A DNA stretch of 5,941 bases, from contig CAZTLE010000224.1 in assembly GCA_964614415.1 (NCBI GenBank), forward strand, positions 1 to 5,941. The letters are read 5' to 3'. A program made the position numbers and the translations under genes. This DNA is from CAZTLE01 sp964614415 (GTDB taxonomy: Bacteria > Bacteroidota > Bacteroidia > Flavobacteriales > Flavobacteriaceae). This document shows positions 1-5,721 of this stretch, one piece after another. Position 1 is the stretch's first letter; every line of letters begins with the position of its first letter. The notes below the pieces were generated by a model. That model was not told the DNA's origin and made no database searches. It saw only the letters and a program-made list of their open reading frames with translations.

Positions 1-92
1 CCAAGCTGGACGCCGATCGCGCCTTACTCGAGATTAAGCGGAACTTCCCGGATGCTTTTTACTTTTCGAAAAAAAGAAAGAAGAAAAGCTAA
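1..92 (+). CDS. C-terminal end of an unidentified protein (5' end outside window)
   Basis: Reading from base 3 gives 29 codons ending in TAA at 90-92. The tail runs KLDADRALLEIKRNFPDAF and then a basic stretch, YFSKKRKKKS. The pattern of a helix with A/L/E residues followed by a 'FPDAF' strand resembles the last helix and strand of SPOR (peptidoglycan-binding) domains found at the C-terminus of many Bacteroidota envelope proteins. SPOR-domain genes also often lie near infB in this phylum. With so few residues this is only a suggestion, and I do not recognise the protein. The very A-rich end (AAAAAAAGAAAGAAGAAAAG) encodes the lysine-rich tail. The gene points away from its left neighbour's unseen start and toward the repeat-bearing spacer. 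No terminator hairpin is obvious directly after its stop. Confidence 0.55.
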   Translation, partial: KLDADRALLEIKRNFPDAFYFSKKRKKKS

Positions 93-395
93 GGCGATCC
101 TTCTCCTATCCATTTGCCTTAAGTCGATGGCGCTAAGACCAATGACGATTGACGAAACAGATCCCAAATCCCAAATCCCAAATCCCAAATCCCAAATTCC
201 AAATTCCAAATTCCAAATTCCAAATTCCAAATTCCAAAATCGTAAATCGTAAATCTGTACTCCAATACCTCAAAACCCGTCCGCATATTACCATGATTGG
301 GAAAAACTAACATCGCCTTGTCCTAATTGTCGCCTTCAATACGTCTATCTTATACAAAGCAACTAAAAGGACGATTAATCAGTAAAAATTTCACC
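93..395. other. Gene-free spacer between the partial gene and the DinB-like gene
   Basis: This 303-bp stretch contains no credible coding sequence. Its main content is the heptameric tandem repeat at 141-259. Open frames running through that repeat exist only because a 7-bp unit without stop codons stays open when read in any frame. The remaining part, 260-395, should contain the promoter and leader of the DinB-like gene. I see no good match there to the Bacteroidota -7 box TAnnTTTG. The nearest is TATCTTAT at 346-353, which is weak. Confidence 0.7.
141..259. repeat. 7-bp tandem repeat array made of distinct homogeneous blocks
   Basis: The core is exact: five copies of ATCCCAA (161-195) are followed directly by six copies of ATTCCAA (196-237). 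After one extra A at 238, the same 7-bp period continues as ATCGTAA, ATCGTAA and ATCTGTA (239-259). Upstream, AATGACG and ATTGACG (141-154) and the hexamer AAACAG (155-160) look like degenerate units in the same phase. The array is strongly strand-asymmetric: C and A lie on the plus strand, G and T on the minus. The unit is not a multiple of three and no gene spans it, so it is non-coding. Heptameric arrays of the AAATCCC/AAATTCC type are, to my recollection, scattered through intergenic regions of flavobacterial genomes. Copy number is likely to vary by slippage. Confidence 0.93.
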
Positions 396-1001
396 ATGAA
401 AAAACTATTGTTACCCCTTGCGGTATTAGCACTTCTCAGCTTTACTGTGACCGACAACAACCTTACCCGGGAAGAGCGCAATACGGCTTCAAAATCACTA
501 AAGGAAACTCAGGAACGCGTTACTTCAACAATTAAAGGATTAAGTACGGCGCAATTGAATTTCAAGCCCACTCCGGAATCATGGTCTGTGGCCGAATGCC
601 TGGAGCACATCACTATTTCGGAATACAGTATTTTCGAAATGCTTCAAGGGACTTTACAGTCGGAAGCCGATCCATCACGAAGAGGGGAAGTCACACTTAG
701 CGATGAACAATTGATTGTCGTTGTTACAGATCGATCGAACAAGGTAAAAACTCAGGAACCCTTTGAGCCTACCGGTAAATACGGATCGGTTGAAGAAACC
801 CTGGAGTCCTTTCTTACCAAGCGCAAGTCGAACATCCGGTTTGTCATGAATACCCAGGACGATCTTAGAAATCGCTATCAGCAGTTTCCCTTTGGCCTGG
901 CCGATTCGTATCAGATTTTATTGCTTATCTCGGCTCATACCGAGCGGCATGTAGCGCAAATGGAAGAAGTAATGTCGCATGACACATTTCCGAAGGAGTA
1001 A
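396..1001 (+). CDS. Exported DinB-like (DinB_2 superfamily) protein, function unknown
   Basis: This encodes a 201-residue protein. ATG at 396 is preferred because it starts a typical signal peptide (MKKLLLPLAVLALLSF), whereas the longer in-frame version from TTG at 327 would bury that peptide inside the protein. No cysteine follows the hydrophobic stretch, so it is probably a periplasmic or secreted protein rather than a lipoprotein. The mature part has the four-helix DinB-like pattern: helix 1 around residues 28-48, then GLSTAQLNFKPTPESWSVAECLEHI (48-72), and a C-terminal helix with HTERHVAQMEEV (181-192). His71, His181 and His185 fall where the family's metal-binding histidine triad lies. 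Family members include metal-dependent thiol-transfer enzymes acting in the cytosol; the substrate of exported Bacteroidota forms is not known. There is no Shine-Dalgarno sequence, as usual in this phylum. The gene stands alone and converges on infB. Confidence 0.85.
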   Translation: MKKLLLPLAVLALLSFTVTDNNLTREERNTASKSLKETQERVTSTIKGLSTAQLNFKPTPESWSVAECLEHITISEYSIFEMLQGTLQSEADPSRRGEVTLSDEQLIVVVTDRSNKVKTQEPFEPTGKYGSVEETLESFLTKRKSNIRFVMNTQDDLRNRYQQFPFGLADSYQILLLISAHTERHVAQMEEVMSHDTFPKE

Positions 1002-1015
1002 ATGAAGCAATTGTT

Positions 1016-1060
1016 GTCAGTTTGAACCTGACTGTCATCAAACAGGCGCGGTCGAAAACC
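1016..1060. repeat. Degenerate REP-like palindromic element (left copy)
   Basis: The segment begins GTCAGTTTGA and ends GCGCGGTCGAAAACC. GTTTGA (1020-1025) pairs with TCAAAC (1038-1043), and GTCAG (1016-1020) can alternatively pair with CTGAC (1028-1032). The stretch GCGCGGTCGAAA (1047-1058 region) matches the reverse complement of the core of the right-hand element (TTTCGACTGCGC) at 11 of 12 positions, so the two elements lie in opposite orientation. It looks like a worn copy with extra sequence inserted in its middle. It lies just after the stop of the DinB-like gene. Confidence 0.5.
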
Positions 1061-1080
1061 CGGAATAGCTAATCTGTTCA

Positions 1081-1106
1081 TCACATTTCGACTGCGCTCA
1101 ATGTGA
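1081..1106. repeat. REP-like palindromic element (right copy), possible bidirectional 3' end signal
   Basis: TCACATT (1081-1087) and AATGTGA (1100-1106) form a perfect 7-bp inverted repeat around TCGACTGCGCTC, which can add two more pairs (G1090-C1099, A1091-T1098). The core TTCGACTGCGCTCA belongs to a motif that I recall as widely interspersed between genes in Bacteroidota genomes. The element sits between the convergent ends of the DinB-like gene and infB, 29 bp beyond the infB stop. There it could protect mRNA 3' ends or help terminate both transcripts. No T-run follows on either strand, so it is not a classical intrinsic terminator. Confidence 0.65.
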
Positions 1107-1135
1107 CAAACGTTCCAGTAATACCTAATAGCTTT

Positions 1136-3799
1136 CTAGAGTTTCTTCTTAACTGCTACCTCCTGGAAGGATTCGATGATATCTCCTTCTTTAAGATCGT
1201 TGTAGTTCTTGATCTGCATACCGCAGTCGTACCCTTTGGCCACTTCCTTCACATCATCTTTAAATCGTTTCAGAGATGCGAGTTCGCCGGTGAATACAAC
1301 CACTCCTTCACGGATGAGACGTACTCCGGAGTTTCTGAATATCTTACCGCTGGTTACCATACAACCTGCAATGGTTCCCACTTTGGATATCTTGAAGGTC
1401 TCCCGGATCTCGGCAGTACCGGTAATCTCCTCCTTGATCTCCGGTGACAACATTCCTTCCATGGCATCTTTGAGATCATTGATCGCATCGTAGATGATGG
1501 AATAGGTTCGGATATCGATCTCTTCCTTATCGGCCAATTGACGTGCATTGCCCATAGGACGCACGTTAAATCCAATAATCACCGCATCGGAAGCTGAAGC
1601 GAGGAGTACATCACTTTCGGTGATCGCTCCAACACCCTTCAGAATGATATTCACCTGAATTTCTTCCGTAGACAGTTTGAGGAAGGAGTCTGTCAATGCT
1701 TCTACCGATCCGTCCACATCCCCTTTCAGAATGATATTCAATTCCTTGAAATCACCCAGTGCGATTCGGCGACCGATCTCATCCAGCGTAATATGACGTT
1801 GGGTTCTAACAGATTGCTCTCGCTGAAGTTGCGTACGCTTGGAGGCAATGCCTTTCGCTTCGCGCTCGTCCTCAAAGACATTAAATTTATCACCGGCCTG
1901 AGGTGCTCCATCCAGTCCTAAAATAGAAACAGGGGTAGATGGTCCGGCTTCTTCCACGTTATTTCCACGCTCATCGTGCATGGCTTTTACTTTACCGCTG
2001 TGCTGACCTGCCAGTACATAGTCTCCTACGCGTAGCGTTCCTGCCTGCACCAGTATCGTGGATACATATCCCCGCCCTTTATCAAGGAAGGCTTCTACCA
2101 CAGTACCATTGGCCACCTTGTCCGGATTGGCTTTCAGTTCCAATAGTTCGGCTTCAAGCAATACCTTTTCGAGCAGTTCGTTAATCCCTTCCCCGGTTTT
2201 CGCAGAAATATCCTGGGATTGGATCTTACCTCCCCAGTCTTCTACCAGGAGGTTCATATTGGCAAGCCCTTCTTTGATCTTATCAGGGTTCGCCGTAGGT
2301 TTATCAATCTTGTTAATGGCAAAGACGATAGGCACACTTGCCGCTTGAGCGTGACTGATGGCCTCCTTTGTCTGTGGCATAATATCGTCATCGGCCGCTA
2401 CCACAATAATGGCAAGGTCGGTCACCTGGGCTCCACGCGCCCGCATCGCGGTAAAGGCCTCGTGACCCGGTGTATCCAGGAAGGCGATCTTCTGACCGTT
2501 TTCCAATTCCACACCATAAGCACCGATGTGCTGGGTGATCCCTCCGGATTCCCCGGCTATCACATTCTCTTCACGAATGTAGTCAAGGAGAGAGGTTTTA
2601 CCGTGGTCTACGTGACCCATAACGGTTACGATAGGCGCTCTGGATTTGAGATCTTCGGGTGCGTCCTCCTCTTCCTGAATCGCCTCTTCAATATCAGCAG
2701 TTACGAATTCTACCTGATATCCGAATTCCTCGGCAACAATGGTAAGCGTTTCGGCATCCAGTCGTTGGTTCATGGTCACCATCATCCCAAGTGACATACA
2801 GGCTGAGATCACTTTGGTTACCGGCACGTTCATCATGGTTGCAACTTCGCTCACCGTAACGAACTCGGTCACCTTGAGTACAGTGCTCTCGAGTTCCTGC
2901 ATCGCCAGTTCCTCTTCAGTTTTCTGACGGTGGATATCTCTTTTTTCCCGACGGTATTTGGCGGCCTTTCCTTTGGAGGATTTCCCCTGAAGTTTCTCCA
3001 GGGTCTCCCGTACTTGTTTTTGTACTTCTTCCTCGCTAGGCTCCTCTTTTGGAACATGAGAACGTCCTCTTCTTCCTCGATTGTCGCGTGCATTTCCCCC
3101 GCCTTTTGACGGCTCCTTACTTATACGACGTCTTCGGGTTTTCTTCTCTTTTTTGTCCTTCTCCTGCTTTTCTTTATCCTTCTTCCGTTCGGGTTTCTTG
3201 AACTTATCAAGGTCGATCTTCTGCCCGGTGAAATTAGGGCCGTCGAGTTTTTTATACTGTGTTTGAACCTTTTCCGGTTCTTTGGGTTCCTCCGGTGTTT
3301 CCTCTTCTTTGGCCTCTTCCTTCTCCACCTCAGGTTCAACCACCTCTTCTTCTACGACTTCGGCCACCGGCTCTTCCACTACCTCCTCAACTTCCGGCTG
3401 CGGTTCTTCTTCTTTCGGAGCTTCTTCTTCGACTGTTTCGGGTTTTTCCGATTCCAGTTCGATCTTGCCAACCTGCTTCGGACCTTCCAGTTTGGCTTCG
3501 GCTTTGATTACCTGGGAACCTTCATCCTGCTGCTTTTCTTCCTGCTCGCGTTCCCGGGCCAGGCGAAGTTCTTCTTTTTCCTTTCGCTTCTCCTCACCTA
3601 CTTCTTTTGAGGCTACTTTTTTACTCTTATCTGTTTGGAATTCTTCAAAGAGTACTTCGTATTCCTCATCGGAAATCTTCGTAGTAGGGCGTGCTTCTAT
3701 CTCGTAGCCTTTGGAACTCAAAAATTCCACGGCACGGTCCAGTGAGATATTGAACTCACGCAATACTTTACTAAGCCTCATTGTTTTTACTTCAGCCAT
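1136..3799 (-). CDS. infB: Translation initiation factor IF-2
   Basis: IF-2 is the GTPase that delivers fMet-tRNA to the 30S subunit and promotes 50S joining. The 887-residue product has the full domain order. An IF2_N helical domain (about 7-55) is followed by a long low-complexity linker (about 60-300), acidic at 120-180 and basic at 199-245. A second IF2_N-type domain lies at about 302-365. The G domain carries G1 GHVDHGKT (395-402), G2 around T422, G3 DTPGH (442-446), G4 NKID (496-499) and G5 SAK (532-534). Domains II, III and the C-terminal tRNA-binding domain end in GYDCGMQIKNYNDLKEGD. All catalytic motifs are intact, including the catalytic histidine of G3 (His446). The start at 3799 gives the MAEVKTMRL N-terminus usual for Bacteroidota and has an AAGGAG upstream. 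It is the last gene of the rimP-nusA-infB operon; no rbfA or truB follows, unlike in enterobacteria. Confidence 0.98.
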   Translation of the reverse strand: MAEVKTMRLSKVLREFNISLDRAVEFLSSKGYEIEARPTTKISDEEYEVLFEEFQTDKSKKVASKEVGEEKRKEKEELRLAREREQEEKQQDEGSQVIKAEAKLEGPKQVGKIELESEKPETVEEEAPKEEEPQPEVEEVVEEPVAEVVEEEVVEPEVEKEEAKEEETPEEPKEPEKVQTQYKKLDGPNFTGQKIDLDKFKKPERKKDKEKQEKDKKEKKTRRRRISKEPSKGGGNARDNRGRRGRSHVPKEEPSEEEVQKQVRETLEKLQGKSSKGKAAKYRREKRDIHRQKTEEELAMQELESTVLKVTEFVTVSEVATMMNVPVTKVISACMSLGMMVTMNQRLDAETLTIVAEEFGYQVEFVTADIEEAIQEEEDAPEDLKSRAPIVTVMGHVDHGKTSLLDYIREENVIAGESGGITQHIGAYGVELENGQKIAFLDTPGHEAFTAMRARGAQVTDLAIIVVAADDDIMPQTKEAISHAQAASVPIVFAINKIDKPTANPDKIKEGLANMNLLVEDWGGKIQSQDISAKTGEGINELLEKVLLEAELLELKANPDKVANGTVVEAFLDKGRGYVSTILVQAGTLRVGDYVLAGQHSGKVKAMHDERGNNVEEAGPSTPVSILGLDGAPQAGDKFNVFEDEREAKGIASKRTQLQREQSVRTQRHITLDEIGRRIALGDFKELNIILKGDVDGSVEALTDSFLKLSTEEIQVNIILKGVGAITESDVLLASASDAVIIGFNVRPMGNARQLADKEEIDIRTYSIIYDAINDLKDAMEGMLSPEIKEEITGTAEIRETFKISKVGTIAGCMVTSGKIFRNSGVRLIREGVVVFTGELASLKRFKDDVKEVAKGYDCGMQIKNYNDLKEGDIIESFQEVAVKKKL

Positions 3800-3810
3800 A
3801 CGCCGGTTTT

Positions 3811-3816
3811 CTCCTT
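3811..3816 (-). promoter_or_regulatory. Shine-Dalgarno sequence of infB
   Basis: On the minus strand AAGGAG lies 11 nt before the infB ATG, within AATAAGGAGAAAACCGGCGT. The spacing is longer than the optimum. It stands out because rimP, nusA, the DinB-like gene and the stress-protein gene all have A/T-rich leaders without such a motif. It supports the chosen infB start. Confidence 0.6.
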
Positions 3817-3826
3817 ATTTCTCTGT

Positions 3827-3865
3827 TAAAAACATGTAAAAGTAGTCATTCTTTGGACTACTCCT
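3827..3865 (-). promoter_or_regulatory. Intercistronic hairpin overlapping the nusA stop codon
   Basis: On the minus strand AGTAGTC, an 8-nt loop CAAAGAAT, and GACTACT form a 7-bp stem (3841-3862). It can be lengthened by two G-U pairs and one A-U pair, and is followed by TTTTACATGTTTTT. The nusA stop codon (3858-3860) lies inside the 5' arm. The stem is A/T-rich, so it would be at most a weak terminator. A role as a partial attenuator, pause site or RNA processing site between nusA and infB is possible, and ribosomes finishing nusA would melt it. Confidence 0.45.
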
Positions 3866-3869
3866 CAAA
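3837..3869 (-). promoter_or_regulatory. Candidate internal promoter for infB
   Basis: Minus-strand TTTG (3866-3869) and TACTTTTA (3837-3844) are 21 nt apart. This fits the Bacteroidota layout of -33 TTTG and -7 TAnnTTTG, except that the last G of the -7 box is A. It lies at the very end of nusA and overlaps the hairpin described there. Without expression data the two readings cannot be separated. Confidence 0.25.
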
Positions 3870-5090
3870 TTCTTCTTTTAATATATTGACAACCTCCTGA
3901 ATCGTCTCCTCTTCAAGGTCGGTCCTGTTGACCAGATCAGCCATCTCATGCTCCAGCACACTTTTGGCGGTATCCAGTCCGATTTTTCTAAATTCTTCAA
4001 TGATCCATTCTTCGATCTCATCTGAGAATTCGGACAGCTCTACATCTTCTTCGGCTCCTTCTCTCAACACGTCAATCTCATAACCGGTTAGCTGTCCTGC
4101 CAAACGGATGTTATGTCCTCCACGGCCAATGGCTTTGGACACCTCTTCGGGTTTCAGGATCACCTCCGCACGTTTGGTCTCTTCGTTAATACTTATCGAA
4201 GTAACCCGCGCAGGGCTTAATGCTCTCGTGATGAACAGTTGCAGGTTGTTGGTAAAGTTGATCACATCTATGTTCTCGTTCCCCAATTCGCGAACAATCC
4301 CATGGATACGTGAACCTTTCATTCCCACACAGGCTCCTACCGGATCAATGCGATCGTCATAAGAGTCTACTGCAACCTTTGCTTTCTCTCCGGGAATACG
4401 CACTACTTTCTTCACAGTAATGAGACCGTCGAATACTTCGGGGATCTCCTGCTCGAAAAGTTTTTCCAGGAATAGCGGATTCGCACGGGACATGATGATG
4501 GATGGCTTGTTCCCTTTCAGCTCTACGCTTTCAATAATTCCTCGTACGTTGTCTCCTTTACGGAAGAAATCGGACGGTATCTGTCTATCCTTGGGAAGGA
4601 TTATTTCATTCCCTTCATCATCCAAAAGGATCACCGCCCTGTGACGAATGTGGTGTACTTCTGCCGTGTATATCTCGCCTTCCAGTTCCTTGAACTGCTT
4701 ATAGATATTGGTGTTATCGTGTTCGTGAATCTTGGAGATAAGATTTTGTCGCAGTGCCAGGATCGAACGTCGACCCAGGTCGGCCAGCTTTACCTCTTCC
4801 GAAACGTCTTCACCGATCTCGAAGTCTTCTTCGATCTTACGTGCTTCCGTAAGTGAGATCTCTTCGTTCGGATCTTCCACTTCTCCGTCGGCCACTACGA
4901 TCCGGTTTCGCCAGATCTCAAGGTCACCCTTATCCGGGTTAATGATAATATCAAAATTATCATCGCTCCCGAACTTCTTCTTCAGGGCATTTCTAAATAC
5001 ATCTTCCAGGATCGCCATAAGCGTCACCCGGTCTATAAGCTTGTCATCTTTGAATTCGGAAAAAGAATCGATTAACGCCAGATTTTCCAT
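3858..5090 (-). CDS. nusA: Transcription termination/antitermination protein NusA
   Basis: NusA binds RNA polymerase and nascent RNA, promotes pausing and intrinsic termination, and takes part in rRNA antitermination. The 410-residue product has the N-terminal polymerase-binding domain (about 1-125), an S1 domain (about 136-204), KH1 with GACVGMKGSRI (252-262), and KH2 with AIGRGGHNIRLA (320-331). An acidic linker is followed by one short helical C-terminal region (about 355-408, ending in EEFEE). E. coli NusA is about 495 residues with two acidic repeat domains; this shorter form is usual for Bacteroidota as far as I know. The start, MENLALIDSFSEFKDDK, lies 6 bp after the rimP stop with no Shine-Dalgarno sequence, so translation is probably coupled to rimP. 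A hairpin overlaps its stop codon on the way to infB. Confidence 0.97.
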   Translation of the reverse strand: MENLALIDSFSEFKDDKLIDRVTLMAILEDVFRNALKKKFGSDDNFDIIINPDKGDLEIWRNRIVVADGEVEDPNEEISLTEARKIEEDFEIGEDVSEEVKLADLGRRSILALRQNLISKIHEHDNTNIYKQFKELEGEIYTAEVHHIRHRAVILLDDEGNEIILPKDRQIPSDFFRKGDNVRGIIESVELKGNKPSIIMSRANPLFLEKLFEQEIPEVFDGLITVKKVVRIPGEKAKVAVDSYDDRIDPVGACVGMKGSRIHGIVRELGNENIDVINFTNNLQLFITRALSPARVTSISINEETKRAEVILKPEEVSKAIGRGGHNIRLAGQLTGYEIDVLREGAEEDVELSEFSDEIEEWIIEEFRKIGLDTAKSVLEHEMADLVNRTDLEEETIQEVVNILKEEFEE

Positions 5091-5096
5091 ATCATG

Positions 5097-5561
5097 CTAC
5101 TTAAATGTTATCATCACTTTTGCTTCAACAATTTCTGTATAGGGTAATACCGCTTCCTTTTGTACGGTTACTTTTCCTTTACCAACAGGTTTGGGTTCGC
5201 GTGCTTTCCAGGTGAGTGTAATGGCATCTTCATTGGCCTGCTTCAACGCACCTTCCATCACTTCACCCTCCCTGGTCTTTACTTTAAGCTTACGCCCTAC
5301 ATTCTTTACGTACTGCCGCACCAATGTAAGTGGCTCGGACACTCCTGCCGAGGCTACTTCCAGGGAGAAATCCTCTTCTTCCCTGTCGAGATTGTGTTCT
5401 ATCTCTCTGCTTACGGCAATACAATCGTTAAGGGTCACTCCCTCATCACCATCCAAAGTAACTTTGATCTGATTGCCTTCAGAAATACTCAAGTCAATGA
5501 GAAACAACGACTTGTTCTTTTCTAATGCCTGTTCTAAAAGTTGAGTGACTCTTTCCCGCAT
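5097..5561 (-). CDS. rimP: Ribosome maturation factor RimP
   Basis: RimP is a cytosolic assembly factor that binds free 30S subunits and assists their late maturation. The product has 154 residues, the normal family length. The N-terminal alpha/beta domain covers about 1-78 and contains GVTLNDCIAVSREIE (41-55) and the signature SLEVASAGVSEPL (66-78), equivalent to the common LEVSSPGLDRPL. The C-terminal Sm-like beta-barrel follows (about 80-154, with GRKLKVKTREGE at 89-100). The start at 5561 gives the expected N-terminus, and the in-frame codon TAG lies just upstream. The gene leads the operon with nusA and infB, as in most bacteria. Its short leader carries a terminator-like hairpin, so its expression may be set by attenuation. 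No Shine-Dalgarno sequence is visible. Confidence 0.95.
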   Translation of the reverse strand: MRERVTQLLEQALEKNKSLFLIDLSISEGNQIKVTLDGDEGVTLNDCIAVSREIEHNLDREEEDFSLEVASAGVSEPLTLVRQYVKNVGRKLKVKTREGEVMEGALKQANEDAITLTWKAREPKPVGKGKVTVQKEAVLPYTEIVEAKVMITFK

Positions 5562-5574
5562 TAATTTTGGCTAT

Positions 5575-5600
5575 AAAAAGAGGGGACTCTGTGTCCCCTC
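5575..5600 (-). terminator. Intrinsic-terminator structure in the rimP leader (candidate attenuator)
   Basis: On the minus strand GAGGGGAC, a 5-nt loop ACAGA and GTCCCCTC form a perfect 8-bp stem (5580-5600) followed at once by five T (5575-5579). This is a textbook intrinsic terminator in the direction of rimP. On the plus strand the hairpin is followed by GGCGTG, so it does not serve the opposite direction. It ends only 13 nt before the rimP ATG and lies downstream of the predicted promoter, so it would end transcripts before the first gene. I see no complementary antiterminator segment in the short leader. Confidence 0.8.
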
Positions 5601-5625
5601 GGCGTGTTACGTACCAAATGCGGTG

Positions 5626-5656
5626 CAAATATACTATATTTTTTAAACTTTTAAAA
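5626..5656 (-). promoter_or_regulatory. Predicted promoter of rimP-nusA-infB
   Basis: Minus-strand TATATTTG (5626-5633) matches the Bacteroidota -7 consensus TAnnTTTG exactly. TTTT (5653-5656), 19 nt upstream, sits where the -33 TTTG box is expected. Transcription should begin near 5619-5621, giving a leader of about 60 nt that includes the terminator-like hairpin. Confidence 0.65.
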
Positions 5657-5657
5657 G
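5648..5657. promoter_or_regulatory. Perfect 10-bp palindrome shared by two divergent promoters
   Basis: CTTTTAAAAG is its own reverse complement. Its two halves fall at the -33 position of both predicted promoters: 19 nt from the rimP -7 box and 21 nt from the stress-protein -7 box. It may simply be a shared -33 element, or an operator for a dimeric regulator. A/T-rich palindromes of this length also arise by chance. Confidence 0.4.
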
Positions 5658-5681
5658 CGAGGGGCTCCCGTTTTATTTTTG
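5648..5681 (+). promoter_or_regulatory. Predicted promoter of the universal stress protein gene
   Basis: TATTTTTG (5674-5681) fits the Bacteroidota -7 box TAnnTTTG, and CTTTT (5648-5652) lies 21 nt upstream at the -33 position. Transcription would start near 5687-5689, leaving a leader of about 34 nt. The surrounding sequence is A/T-rich, which lowers the weight of the match. Confidence 0.5.
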
Positions 5682-5721
5682 TAATTTATTCCTAACTAAT
5701 CATCCCTAATTTTTTACTGCA

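Noticed and set aside
52..252. Open frame giving PKSQIPN-type peptide repeats, and opposite-strand frames rich in GIWDLGF
   Set aside because: They are translations of the 7-bp tandem repeat, which has no stop codon in several frames. Both strands give them, and they overlap the real end of the upstream gene.
327..353. Possible promoter for the DinB-like gene: TTG at 327-329 and TATCTTAT at 346-353
   Set aside because: The -7 box matches only partly and the 16-nt spacing is short for Bacteroidota promoters.
327..395. Extension of the DinB-like gene to the TTG at 327
   Set aside because: It would add 23 residues before a textbook signal peptide starting at the ATG at 396. No ribosome binding site supports the TTG.
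1002..1025. Seven-codon reading frame MKQLLSV directly after the DinB-like stop
   Set aside because: It is too short, has no homology and overlaps the palindromic element; it is not a supported gene.
2219..2794. A 191-codon plus-strand open frame opposite the IF-2 G domain
   Set aside because: It is antisense to highly conserved GTPase motifs, has no recognisable domain or leader, and is explained by codon bias of infB.
3282..3707. Long plus-strand open frames opposite the infB linker, rich in serine or phenylalanine
   Set aside because: They are antisense shadows of the Glu/Lys-rich linker codons. The minus-strand frame has clear IF-2 homology over its whole length.
5659..5681. GGGG-CT-CCC followed by GTTTTATTTTT as a plus-strand terminator
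   Set aside because: The loop would be only two bases and the stem about three pairs, too short to form. The T-rich part is better read as the stress-gene promoter.
5691..5710. Direct repeat CCTAACTAAT / CCCTAAT upstream of the stress gene
   Set aside because: The shared core is only five bases in an A/T-rich leader, which is easily chance.
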